DNA of 64,000 nt from [Bacillus] enclensis (GTDB lineage: Bacteria > Bacillota > Bacilli > Bacillales > Bacillaceae_B), in the NCBI RefSeq assembly GCF_001456935.1, contig NZ_KQ758484.1:62001-126000 (forward strand), in the 5' to 3' direction. This document shows, in pieces, positions 43,364-53,405 of the stretch (the first letter of the stretch is position 1; every line of letters begins with the position of its first letter). The notes below the pieces were generated by a model. That model saw nothing but the letters and a program-made list of their open reading frames with translations. It made no database searches and was not told where the DNA came from. Position numbers and translations under genes: made by a program.

Positions 43364-44935
43364 TTACTTAACCTGCCCCTCCGTCAACACATCCTCCATC
43401 CGCTTCCGCAGCACAAACTTCTGGATCTTCCCGCTCGCATTCCTCGGCAGTTCTTCCACAAACTCGTACTTTCGCGGACGCTTATAGTTTGCAAGACTAT
43501 CACTCTTCCTGCACCATTCATCCAGCTCTTCTTCCGTCACACCGGGATCTTTCTTCACCACAAATGCCGTGACACTCTCTCCCCAACGGTCATCCGGCAT
43601 TCCGACGATCGCGACATCGAGCACTCCTTCATGAGCATGCAGCACATCCTCCACCTCGCGCGGATAAATGTTCTCCCCGCCGGAAATGATCATGTCATCT
43701 ACGCGGTCCTTAATCCACAGGTAGCCGTCTTCATCGAGATACCCGATATCACCTGAATGGTACCATCCTTTATGCATCGCTTTTTCCGACGCTTCCTCGC
43801 GGTTAAAATAACCCATCATCATACACGGCCCCTGAACGATGATCTCACCGCTTTCTCCCGGCGCAGCGAGTTCATCCGGATCACTCGGTCCGTTTTCGTT
43901 CGGCTTCACGACCCTGATTTCATGGTTGAGACATGCCTGCCCGGCTGCCCCTGCTTTCCGGAGCTGGTCATCTTCAGATAAAAATGTGATTGCCGGCCCC
44001 ATCTCTGTCATCCCATATGCCTGTACAAGCTTGATACCAAGCCGTTCGTGGCATGCATGGACAAGTGACGGTGCCATCGGGGCTGCCCCGTAGAGTCCGA
44101 GTTTCAGACTTTCAATATTGTAGTCTGCCAGATTTTCCTGCAGAATCATATTCCACATCGTCGGCGCGGCGAAGAACTTGGTGATTTTTTCTGAATCAAT
44201 CAACTCAAGCACTTTCTTCGGATGGAACTGGTGGAGGATGACATTGCTGCCGCCGGCATGAATCCTCGGAAGGAAGGCGCAGTGAAGCTCGGCACAATGG
44301 AACATCGGCGCTGTCACGAGCCCTACATCGCCTGCCTCCAGTTTCGTCGCACCAATGACGGAAAGGCTCTGCTCCGCCATGCTCCTATGCTTATGCATGA
44401 CACCCTTCGGACGGCCGGTCGTCCCGCTTGTGTACATAATCGCGTAAAGGTCGTTCTCATCGACTTCCGCCTCCACGGCCTTCGGTTCCTCAGCTTTCAC
44501 TTTTTCATGATAGCTCGCGGCATATTCAGGCGCTTCCGCGTCAATGAACCAGAATGCCATTTGCGGGAATCGATTTTCAATCGAAGCGATGACAGGCTCG
44601 ACCGCCTCCTCAAACAGGACGACTTTCGGGGCGGCATCACTCAGGATGAACGCCACCTCTTCTGCCTGCAGCCGGAAATTGATTGGATTGAACACAGCCC
44701 CGATTTTTGCGCATGCGAAGAATGCGGTCCCGAGTTCCTCCGTATTGAACATGAACGTCGACACCCTGTCCCCCTTCTTCACACCCTCCGCCATCAGCGC
44801 ATTCGCCAGCCGGTTCACCTCGTCACTCCATTCCCTGTATGTAAAGCGAAGATCTTTCCGCACATCATAGAGGGCTTCCTTGTTCGGGGACTTCATTACC
44901 GTCAGGTCAAAAATCCTGCCAATCGTCGTACTCAT
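43364..44935 (-). CDS. Acyl-CoA ligase (AMP-binding, fatty-acid-CoA ligase-like)
   Basis: 523-residue ANL-superfamily enzyme that activates a carboxylic acid as acyl-AMP and then acyl-CoA. The P-loop-like motif YTSGTTGRPKGVMHKH is near residue 168, followed by QAYGMTEMGPA, YHSGDIGYLDEDGYLWIKDR and the catalytic lysine in PRNASGKIQK. The substrate is probably a medium or long-chain fatty acid, by similarity to Bacillus LcfA/YhfL-type enzymes. AGGGAGG precedes the ATG. Single gene. Confidence 0.9.
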   Translation of the reverse strand: MSTTIGRIFDLTVMKSPNKEALYDVRKDLRFTYREWSDEVNRLANALMAEGVKKGDRVSTFMFNTEELGTAFFACAKIGAVFNPINFRLQAEEVAFILSDAAPKVVLFEEAVEPVIASIENRFPQMAFWFIDAEAPEYAASYHEKVKAEEPKAVEAEVDENDLYAIMYTSGTTGRPKGVMHKHRSMAEQSLSVIGATKLEAGDVGLVTAPMFHCAELHCAFLPRIHAGGSNVILHQFHPKKVLELIDSEKITKFFAAPTMWNMILQENLADYNIESLKLGLYGAAPMAPSLVHACHERLGIKLVQAYGMTEMGPAITFLSEDDQLRKAGAAGQACLNHEIRVVKPNENGPSDPDELAAPGESGEIIVQGPCMMMGYFNREEASEKAMHKGWYHSGDIGYLDEDGYLWIKDRVDDMIISGGENIYPREVEDVLHAHEGVLDVAIVGMPDDRWGESVTAFVVKKDPGVTEEELDEWCRKSDSLANYKRPRKYEFVEELPRNASGKIQKFVLRKRMEDVLTEGQVK

Positions 44936-45119
44936 TTACATTCCTCCCTGGGATAAGTTTGAACGATCTACACCTGCCAGTGCTTCGTGTTGTTTACATT
45001 TACCATACACACTATTAGAATATTCTGCAAATTAGTCCCAAACCCTTTTCATATATAAGAGAAACTTTTCTGCTCATATGGTAAAATTTAGACAATAAAT
45101 CATAGAAAGGGATGATCCC

Positions 45120-45329
45120 ATGGAAGTCATCCTCGCCAGTGCGTTTTCAGCCCTGATCATCGCCATTACAGTCTTCTCGATGATAAAAGTACTGATGATC
45201 GCTTATAAGCGGAAGGAACTGACATATAGAAAGTTCATCACTTATGTCACTGCCGCCGCAATGACCGGACTGATTGTGTCGTCAGTTCTGCCTTTTGTGT
45301 ATGGGAAGATTTATTCCCTGATTACCTGA
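45120..45329 (+). CDS. Small membrane protein, unknown
   Basis: 69 residues with two transmembrane helices (about 8-28 and 43-62) joined by a basic loop KRKELTYRK. GAAAGGGATG precedes the ATG. Closed directly by the family C hairpin. No family recognised. Confidence 0.65.
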   Translation: MEVILASAFSALIIAITVFSMIKVLMIAYKRKELTYRKFITYVTAAAMTGLIVSSVLPFVYGKIYSLIT

Positions 45330-45330
45330 C

Positions 45331-45369
45331 AAAGCCGTCCCTCACCATTCGGAGTGAGGGACGGCCTTC
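45331..45369. terminator. Terminator-like hairpin, repeat family C copy 3 (short)
   Basis: GCCGTCCCTCAC and GTGAGGGACGGC form a perfect 12-bp stem between convergent genes. Shares GCCCGTCCCTCACC-like sequence with copies at 31291 and 34755 but lacks their inner stem. Confidence 0.75.
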
Positions 45370-45373
45370 ATGA

Positions 45374-46054
45374 TTATTTCATTAGTTTTTCATTTACTTC
45401 CCATAAAAGGTTTCTCGCTTTTATGAACTCATTCTGGAGACGAGCAGGAACCTGCTCCACTTGGGCGGCATTCTTAATTCCTGATTGCACCATGATTTGT
45501 TCATACATCATCAAGGCATCTATATATTCTTCATACTGCTCAGGGGAGAGTACTTCCTTACTTGAACGCTGTCCGTTCAATTGGTCAAAATAGGGCTGTA
45601 TGTCAAAATATACGGATCTCAATTCTTTCAGTCGCTGCTGAGGTATCTGTGAATAATCAATGTTCCCGTAATTGTCTCCGTATTCAACCTTGGCACTAAT
45701 CACCACACTCAGTAATTCCTTGAACTCCTTATAATCTTCCTTCCTCAGTTCTCCTTGAGCCTGTAATAGTTTTGCATCGAATAAAAGATATCCTTCCATC
45801 GTAGCACCGAGAAAATGTTTTTTTACTTCCTGAAACGAGCCGTACAGTTCATCAGCAAGCAGAGTCTGGTAGGCAAATGCGGTTGTTGGGACGATTAAAG
45901 CGGCTGCGAGGACCGCTGCAAGCATCTGTTTTTTGAGCCACCCCCTGCCGCTTCCCTTCCTTTCCCGCTTCGCTCTTTCCACTCCCCTGACGGAATGTTC
46001 GTGCAACCGTGACGGAATCGCAATCTTATTGATCTCCTGCTTGATAGGATTCAT
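45374..46054 (-). CDS. Probable anti-sigma factor (DUF3600-like)
   Basis: 226 residues: a basic cytoplasmic stretch of about 40, one transmembrane helix at 43-62 (MLAAVLAAALIVPTTAFAYQTLL), and a charged helical outside domain (KEFKELLSVVISAKVEYGDNYGNIDYSQIPQQRL). It resembles DUF3600 proteins of Bacillus that are encoded next to ECF sigma genes. GGGGTGAG precedes ATG 46054. It overlaps the sigma gene end by 29 nt, so translation is probably coupled. Confidence 0.75.
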   Translation of the reverse strand: MNPIKQEINKIAIPSRLHEHSVRGVERAKRERKGSGRGWLKKQMLAAVLAAALIVPTTAFAYQTLLADELYGSFQEVKKHFLGATMEGYLLFDAKLLQAQGELRKEDYKEFKELLSVVISAKVEYGDNYGNIDYSQIPQQRLKELRSVYFDIQPYFDQLNGQRSSKEVLSPEQYEEYIDALMMYEQIMVQSGIKNAAQVEQVPARLQNEFIKARNLLWEVNEKLMK

Positions 46055-46562
46055 CTTTCTCACCCCCCTCATATTCTTTCCGCATTTTCCCCATTGCCCT
46101 GTACAGGATGGATTTGGCCGTCCCCAGAGGGATGGAAAGCGTCTCTGCAATTTCCTTGAACGAATAGCCTTCATAGAAGCGCAATAGAACCGTACTCTTC
46201 TCTTCTTCGTTCAGCTTTTCAATCATTTCCTTAAGAGTGATCGCTGCAAGCGGATCTGCTTCAGCTCCCATGAACTGCTCATAATCGGGTATCAACGGCA
46301 CCACGTTTTTATTCTTTTTGAGCAGATCCAACGAACACGTGATGGCGATTCTAATTAGCCACGTCTTCACATATTTGGGCTTCTTGATAGTTTCTATATT
46401 TTTGAAAGCCCGATAGGCCGTCTCCTGCACAACATCCAGCGCGTCAACTTCATTTTTCACATACACGAAGGCCATCCGGTACATGTCTTCCTCATACAGT
46501 TGAAAAAGTTTGATGAAAGCTTTGTCATCACCCTTTTGAGCTTTTCGTACTAACTTGTCGAT
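46026..46562 (-). CDS. ECF-type sigma factor, apparent ATC start
   Basis: Sigma-70 region 2 (KGDDKAFIKLFQLYEEDMYRMAF, then DALDVVQETAYRAFKN) and region 4 (EGYSFKEIAETLSIPLGTAKSILYRAMGKMRK). Region 2.1 starts upstream of the first ATG (46484). In frame before that ATG lie 26 codons reading (start)DKLVRKAQKGDDKAFIK, normal for the family, and a TGA two codons further up. The only near-cognate start at the expected place is ATC at 46560-46562, with GAGGGTGA about 6 nt upstream. A shorter form from 46484 would lose part of region 2. Confidence 0.75.
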   Translation of the reverse strand: MDKLVRKAQKGDDKAFIKLFQLYEEDMYRMAFVYVKNEVDALDVVQETAYRAFKNIETIKKPKYVKTWLIRIAITCSLDLLKKNKNVVPLIPDYEQFMGAEADPLAAITLKEMIEKLNEEEKSTVLLRFYEGYSFKEIAETLSIPLGTAKSILYRAMGKMRKEYEGGEKDESYQAGDQ

Positions 46563-46674
46563 GGCGGGTCACCCTCTTTTCATTTAGCTTTTATGTACAT
46601 TAGACAGTAGGTTTATCGATTTAGCTCAAACCTTTTATAAAAAAATATAAACCGTCAGCCTCAGCCACAAAAAA

Positions 46675-46705
46675 ACGGGTCAAGGTACCTGTCCCCCCGA
46701 CCCGT
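46675..46705. repeat. GGTACC hairpin-family repeat serving as terminator
   Basis: ACGGGTCAAGGTACC (46675-46689) through GACCCGT (46699-46705); outer ACGGGTC/GACCCGT pair perfectly. On the minus strand T7 follows, directly after the stop codon of the 46706 gene, so this repeat has become its intrinsic terminator. Confidence 0.82.
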
Positions 46706-47125
46706 TCATTTCCCCCGCACTCTCCACCATTTCTCCCCCACCGCATACACCAGGATCATCAGCACGCCGACAACAAGCGCGACAGCGAGCCCGATCAGTC
46801 CGGCGAGCCCGGCCCATCCCGTGACCGTCGCCTGAAAAAGAAGCTCGAATCCGAATCCTCCCAGGATGATGGCAAGCGGTACATTATAGGGAAATAACTT
46901 CTTCCATAAAACAATGAGCATAAGTGTACAGGCACCCACTATTCCAGCAAGTACCCACAGATCCTGATTCCAGCGATTTTCGATCCGCGACTGCATACCG
47001 TCAAGTTCGTCAGGGGTTGCATTCATCAAGCTGCCGAATGTACTTCCGGCAAATACCAGCCCACATAAAATCAATAGTCCCAACACCGTCCAGTTAACAC
47101 TTTGAGCCGCTTTTTTCGCACTCAA
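46706..47125 (-). CDS. Membrane protein, unknown
   Basis: 139 residues with four transmembrane segments (about 11-30, 57-74, 80-97, 103-130). The start is TTG with GGGGGAG upstream. No family recognised. Its stop codon abuts the hairpin repeat that forms its terminator. Confidence 0.7.
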   Translation of the reverse strand: MSAKKAAQSVNWTVLGLLILCGLVFAGSTFGSLMNATPDELDGMQSRIENRWNQDLWVLAGIVGACTLMLIVLWKKLFPYNVPLAIILGGFGFELLFQATVTGWAGLAGLIGLAVALVVGVLMILVYAVGEKWWRVRGK

Positions 47126-47232
47126 GTAATCTCCCCCTTTGCGTCATTCCTCCCATCCATCTTACAGGTTATTCCATAATAATCCAATTATTATTTTCAT
47201 AAAAAAAGAGGCCCCTGCGGCCCCAACCCAAC

Positions 47233-47709
47233 TCAAACCTTCAAATGCAGCACATGCTGCGGCCCCTTTGGCCCCACATATTCTTCCCCTTCATCCACAA
47301 ATCCTGTCTTCAAATACAAACTGATCGCGGCTGTATTCCGTTTATTCACCCCAAGCACCACTTCATCGACCCCCGGAAGATGATCCCTGACGAATGCCTG
47401 AAGCAATCTCAGTCCTTTTTTAGCTAGGCCCTTGCCCTGGTGGCCTGAATCGATCGAGAACGACGTCAGAAGCCTTGCCTGCTCATTTTCACTATACTTA
47501 TGCAGTTTCTCCCCGTCTTCCAATGCAAAATAACCGACCGGCTCTTCATCTTCCACTATCAGCACATGTGCTGTGTTATCAGAAATATGCGGATTATGTA
47601 TCTTCTCCAGCGGCATACTCGTGAATTCCAGCTGCTTCTCCGGCAGATGGAAAGCCGACAACTGTTCCTTATATTTTCCGCTGTACTCTATCAGTCTGAC
47701 TGTCCCCAT
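47233..47709 (-). CDS. GNAT family N-acetyltransferase
   Basis: 158-residue GNAT enzyme; motif A SFSIDSGHQGKGLAKKGLRLLQAFV at about 88-112 binds acetyl-CoA, and motif B is LGVNKRNTAAISLYLKTGFVDEGEE. Start chosen at 47709 with GGAGGG 7 nt upstream; an ATG two codons earlier overlaps the ribosome site. Substrate unknown. It ends near a small GGCC/GGCC hairpin followed on the minus strand by T7. Confidence 0.85.
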   Translation of the reverse strand: MGTVRLIEYSGKYKEQLSAFHLPEKQLEFTSMPLEKIHNPHISDNTAHVLIVEDEEPVGYFALEDGEKLHKYSENEQARLLTSFSIDSGHQGKGLAKKGLRLLQAFVRDHLPGVDEVVLGVNKRNTAAISLYLKTGFVDEGEEYVGPKGPQHVLHLKV

Positions 47710-47746
47710 ATCCATCCCTCCAACTTTCCCATCGCAGTTTTACAAC

Positions 47747-48277
47747 TCAGCACTTCTTTAATACCCCCAAATACTCCACCCATGGTCCAACCTCATCCCT
47801 GTACCGGTTCGATAACACCCTGACGATCTGGGAGATATGAGTCAAATCATGCACAACCCAGGTCGAAATCAGTTCGCTCGCGCTCACTTTCCCGAAAGCA
47901 GGATGAAGCCCTGTGGAATCAAGGGAGTGACCCTGTTCAGCGATCAGCCGTTTCAACTCAGCCACACTTGCTGATCTGAGCGAAGCAAATTCCGCCAGCT
48001 TCTCTTCTAGACTCCTCGGGGTGCCCGCTTCCAAATGTGAAAACCGGTCAAATACCGGAAACACCCTGCTCTCCCCCTCATGCAGAATCATCTTAAGCCT
48101 TGGAACCCAATTATTTTTCTCACCTTCGATTAAATGCCTGATGACCCCGTCCGCATTCCAGGTGCCTTCTCCTTCATCACATTCAAGCCACCCTGCCGAC
48201 AAACCTGAAAGCAATCCCTCCAACGTCTTCGGCGTCCTCTCCAGAATCTCGATTGCCTCATTCAGTTCGAAGTTCAT
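47747..48277 (-). CDS. DinB superfamily protein
   Basis: 176-residue DinB-like protein with the three metal ligands H48 (IRHLIEGE), H143 and H147 (VVHDLTHISQI). GGGGGGAAGC precedes ATG 48277. It is 37 nt before the GNAT gene and 51 nt after the SRPBCC gene in the same direction, so the three may share a transcript. Third DinB member in this window. Confidence 0.87.
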   Translation of the reverse strand: MNFELNEAIEILERTPKTLEGLLSGLSAGWLECDEGEGTWNADGVIRHLIEGEKNNWVPRLKMILHEGESRVFPVFDRFSHLEAGTPRSLEEKLAEFASLRSASVAELKRLIAEQGHSLDSTGLHPAFGKVSASELISTWVVHDLTHISQIVRVLSNRYRDEVGPWVEYLGVLKKC

Positions 48278-48328
48278 AAGCTTCCCCCCTCTTAAAACCA
48301 ACGATTGTATTTCAGTCATGTCCCAGGG

Positions 48329-48751
48329 TCACTTAACCAAACCAGCCCTCAAATTAACCCCAAACTCCATATATCCCTTCAAACAGCTCAACATATACAC
48401 CCATCCTTCTTTATTATCCACCAGCTGCGCGATGAAGTTTTCATCTTTCTCATCGAAACCCTCTTCACTGACTTCCACGATGGTGCTGTCTTGCTCTGAA
48501 GGAAGGAAGTTGATGGTGACCATACGGCCTCCTGCCCATTCGAACACAATTTTTTCATTCTCAAGGATCTCTTTGATCTCTATCTCGCCCTCGGCATTGT
48601 ATTCTTCATACCTGAGGGTAATCATCTTCCCTTCTGACCATCTTTCTGAACTAGAAGAAAACCAGAAGTGTCCGATTTTTTCAGGATCAACAAAAGCCTC
48701 GAAGATTTCTTGTGCCGGTTTCCGGATGTTCATTTTCGTCGTGTTGTTCAC
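48329..48751 (-). CDS. SRPBCC (AHSA1-like) domain protein
   Basis: 140-residue START/Bet v1-like protein of the AHSA1 family: IRKPAQEIFEAFVDPEKIGHFWF at the N-terminus, then GEIEIKEILENEKIVFEW and the C-terminal helix GWVYMLSCLKGYMEFG. Such proteins form a hydrophobic ligand cavity; the function here is unknown. The start is GTG with GTGAGCTG upstream. Likely first gene of a SRPBCC-DinB-GNAT group. Confidence 0.85.
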   Translation of the reverse strand: MNNTTKMNIRKPAQEIFEAFVDPEKIGHFWFSSSSERWSEGKMITLRYEEYNAEGEIEIKEILENEKIVFEWAGGRMVTINFLPSEQDSTIVEVSEEGFDEKDENFIAQLVDNKEGWVYMLSCLKGYMEFGVNLRAGLVK

Positions 48752-48873
48752 TTACTTCAGCTCACTTTCCGATTTGATTACGCAAAAATTGCCTCCTTAA
48801 TCATTTCGATAACGACCAAAGACTTTCCTACTAAAAAAATACGAATTCATTAAAACAGGCCTGTATATAATAA

Positions 48874-51225
<2,352 letters not shown>

Positions 51226-51235
51226 AATAAGAAAA

Positions 51236-51288
51236 TCCGGCCCCCGATGCAGAATGTTTCTGCTGCCGGGGGCCGGACTTTTATTTTA
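51236..51288 (+). terminator. Intrinsic terminator of katG
   Basis: TCCGGCCCCCG and CGGGGGCCGGA form a long GC-rich stem followed by CTTTTATTTT. Confidence 0.88.
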
Positions 51289-51451
51289 AGTTGGTAAAAG
51301 AGGAGCCGATTCAAGAAAAGTGATTGATAATTTTAAAAAACGGGGCCTCCACCACCGTTCAAGACATTCTCTCAGGGCATTCCAGTCAAAAAGGTGATTC
51401 TAACATTAAATAGTTGCAAATTGAACACATTTCTATCTGCAAAAAAGAATT

Positions 51452-51570
51452 TATTATCGATTTCCCGAAATTTATTATCGATATCTTTAAATTTATTATC
51501 GAAAATCGCAATCCTATTATCGAAATTGCCGGAACCGCTTTGAACTATTATCAAATCCTAAGCTTTATCA
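51452..51570. repeat. Phased short-repeat array A6 (TATTATCGA type)
   Basis: Units at 51452, 51473, 51494 and 51515, every step exactly 21 nt, then a fifth TATTATCAAA at 51546 (step 31), the same layout as array A5. It lies between the katG terminator and the 3' end of the HxlR gene. The rest of 51289-51630 shows nothing else I can support. Confidence 0.82.
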
Positions 51571-51630
51571 GCGAATAAACGTCATTAAAAACGAATGTGC
51601 CCCCTCATTACCCAATGCCAGCTGATTTTA

Positions 51631-51981
51631 TCACTCACCGTGACCGGCACCCCACTGCTCCGTCCCCCACCGATGCATCTCCTCCAACAACGGCTTGAGC
51701 GTCAAACCCTTCTTCGATATCGAATACTCCACTCTCGGCGGGACCTCATTGAACTGCTTCCGGTCAATCAGCCCATCCACTTCGAGCTCCTTCAGCTGCT
51801 GGCTCAGCATTTTATGGGTGATGCCGGGCAGGAGCCTTCTCATTTCGTTGTACCGCTGCGTGCCGTCATAGGCAAGATGCCAGAGGATCACGGGCTTCCA
51901 TTTGCCCCCGATCTTCCCCAGTGTATATTCAATCGAGCATTTCAGCTTCCCGTTTTCATCCACAGTGATCGAATCGCTCAT
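51631..51981 (-). CDS. HxlR family transcriptional regulator
   Basis: 116-residue HxlR/DUF24 winged-helix regulator. Family pattern: CSIEYTLGKIGGKWKPVILWHL at 15-36, then RRLLPGITHKMLSQQLKELEVDGLI and YSISKKGLTLKPLLEEM. A cysteine near the N-terminus (C15) is where redox-sensing members of this family react with electrophiles. GGAGACGGG precedes the ATG. Divergent from the VOC gene, which it probably controls. Confidence 0.88.
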   Translation of the reverse strand: MSDSITVDENGKLKCSIEYTLGKIGGKWKPVILWHLAYDGTQRYNEMRRLLPGITHKMLSQQLKELEVDGLIDRKQFNEVPPRVEYSISKKGLTLKPLLEEMHRWGTEQWGAGHGE

Positions 51982-51996
51982 CCCGTCTCCACTCCT

Positions 51997-52040
51997 TACT
52001 TACCTTTTGGGTAGTATCTCTCCAAAAAGTGCATACTTTT
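51997..52040. promoter_or_regulatory. Possible HxlR operator region
   Basis: TACTTACC (51997-52004) and GGTAGTA (52010-52016) form an inexact palindrome like the TACTA...TAGTA boxes of YodB/CatR-type regulators. A perfect AAAAGT/ACTTTT inverted repeat follows at 52025-52040. Confidence 0.45.
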
Positions 52041-52101
52041 GAGAAGAAGAATAACCCTCTATACTTATGATTGTCAAACAAATGAAGGAGGAATATTTAA
52101 A

Positions 52102-52596
52102 ATGATGCCATACCCAAGAAACTTTTCACATATCGGCCTGTCCGTTCCGGACCTCGACAAAGCCGTGAAATTCTATACCGACGTATTAGGCTGGTACACG
52201 ATCATGGAGCCGTCTGATGTCCATAACGACGATTCAGCCATAGGCCAGATGTGCCGCGACGTATTCGGTGACGAGTGGGAAACCTTCCGCATTGCCCATC
52301 TTTCAACAGGCGATAAAATCGGAGTCGAACTATTCGAATTCCCGCACAACGAACAGCCGGAAAATAACTTTGAATACTGGAAAACGGGAATCTTTCACTT
52401 CTGCGTTCAGGACCCTGACATCGAAGGACTCGTCGAGAAAATCGTCCAAAACGGCGGCAAGCAGCGAATGCCGATCCGCGAATACTATCCTGACGACAAG
52501 CCGTATAAAATGGTCTACGTCGAAGATCCATTCGGTAATATTTTTGAGATTTACACCCACAGTTATGAGCTGACGTATTCTGAAGGGGCTTACTGA
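52102..52596 (+). CDS. VOC family protein (glyoxalase/dioxygenase fold)
   Basis: 164-residue vicinal-oxygen-chelate protein with two beta-alpha-beta-beta-beta modules. The metal ligands fit H10 (SHIGLSV), E in GVELFEF, H in GIFHFCV and E in NIFEIYTH. Such proteins include glyoxalases, dioxygenases and resistance proteins. AAGGAGG precedes ATG 52102. Its divergent HxlR regulator suggests induction by a reactive electrophile or quinone; this is inferred from B. subtilis CatDE/YodB parallels. Confidence 0.87.
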   Translation: MMPYPRNFSHIGLSVPDLDKAVKFYTDVLGWYTIMEPSDVHNDDSAIGQMCRDVFGDEWETFRIAHLSTGDKIGVELFEFPHNEQPENNFEYWKTGIFHFCVQDPDIEGLVEKIVQNGGKQRMPIREYYPDDKPYKMVYVEDPFGNIFEIYTHSYELTYSEGAY

Positions 52597-52652
52597 TCGA
52601 GGTTAATCGGAACAGCCCTCTTCCCACTGATGCCCCAACCATATTGGGAGTG

Positions 52653-52686
52653 CCCGGATGAAACATATGAGCACATGTTTCATCCA
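52653..52686 (+). terminator. Hairpin after the VOC gene
   Basis: GGATGAAACAT and ATGTTTCATCC form a perfect 11-bp stem with an 8-nt loop; only a weak T-run follows, so termination is uncertain. Confidence 0.5.
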
Positions 52687-52830
52687 GGCTGCCTTTAAAA
52701 ATTACCACTTGCTCCGGATCGAAAAGATACCTCGCAAATACATTGATAAGTCTTCTATGGGAAAAGATAAATCTTGTGCTCTGAAAATGTATTGAAGGGT
52801 GGCACAATTTTGACGATCAGGAGGATGATT

Positions 52831-53346
52831 ATGGGTATATTAAGCGGCAATCCACAGGAAGAACCTCTTCACTATGGGGAAGTCTTTGGGATATGGAGCT
52901 ATTTGATGACGGCTAACGCTTCTGTTGCAAGTTATCAGATGCAGCTCAACCATGCCGGAGATGATGATCTGAAGAAATTGTTGAATGACAGCATCGAGGC
53001 CGGGCAGGAAGAAATCAAGCAGGTACAGAAACTGTTGAAGGAAAATGGAATCGGGTTACCGCCTGCTTCACCGGAGCCTCCGAAAGCGTGTCTGGATGAC
53101 ATCCCGACAGGTGCCCGCATGCCGGATCCGGCAATCACGGCGGCATTATCAGCCAGCATCTCTGCTGGTCTCGTCGCTTGCAGTGCGATCATCGGACAAA
53201 GCATCCGTGAAGATGTGGCTGCGATGTTTGGCCAATTCCATATGGCAAAAGCACAACTGGGAGCAAAAGTCCTGAAGCTAAATAAAGAAAAAGGATGGTT
53301 GATCCCTCCTCCGCTTCACAAAAACAAAAATGAACATTGCGAATAA
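52831..53346 (+). CDS. DUF3231 family protein
   Basis: 171 residues of the DUF3231 family, Bacillus proteins with a ferritin-like four-helix arrangement seen in some spore-associated proteins; function unknown. Helices run LHYGEVFGIWSYLMTANASVASYQMQLNHA, LKKLLNDSIEAGQEEIKQVQKLLKENG, then a proline-rich loop, and ITAALSASISAGLVACSAIIGQSI. AGGAGG is 6 nt before the third possible ATG (52831), which I chose. Single gene. Confidence 0.85.
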   Translation: MGILSGNPQEEPLHYGEVFGIWSYLMTANASVASYQMQLNHAGDDDLKKLLNDSIEAGQEEIKQVQKLLKENGIGLPPASPEPPKACLDDIPTGARMPDPAITAALSASISAGLVACSAIIGQSIREDVAAMFGQFHMAKAQLGAKVLKLNKEKGWLIPPPLHKNKNEHCE

Positions 53347-53355
53347 CCATTAACA

Positions 53356-53405
53356 AAAAAGATTCTCAGGATCCGGAACATTGCCGGCAGCCTGAGAATC
53401 CTTTT
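53356..53405. terminator. Bidirectional terminator between convergent genes
   Basis: GATTCTCAGG and CCTGAGAATC pair, with A-rich sequence on one side and T6 on the other, between the DUF3231 and alcohol dehydrogenase genes. Confidence 0.85.

Noticed and set aside
43364-44956. Plus-strand ORFs over the acyl-CoA ligase
   Set aside because: They are antisense shadows of a gene with complete ANL-superfamily motifs.
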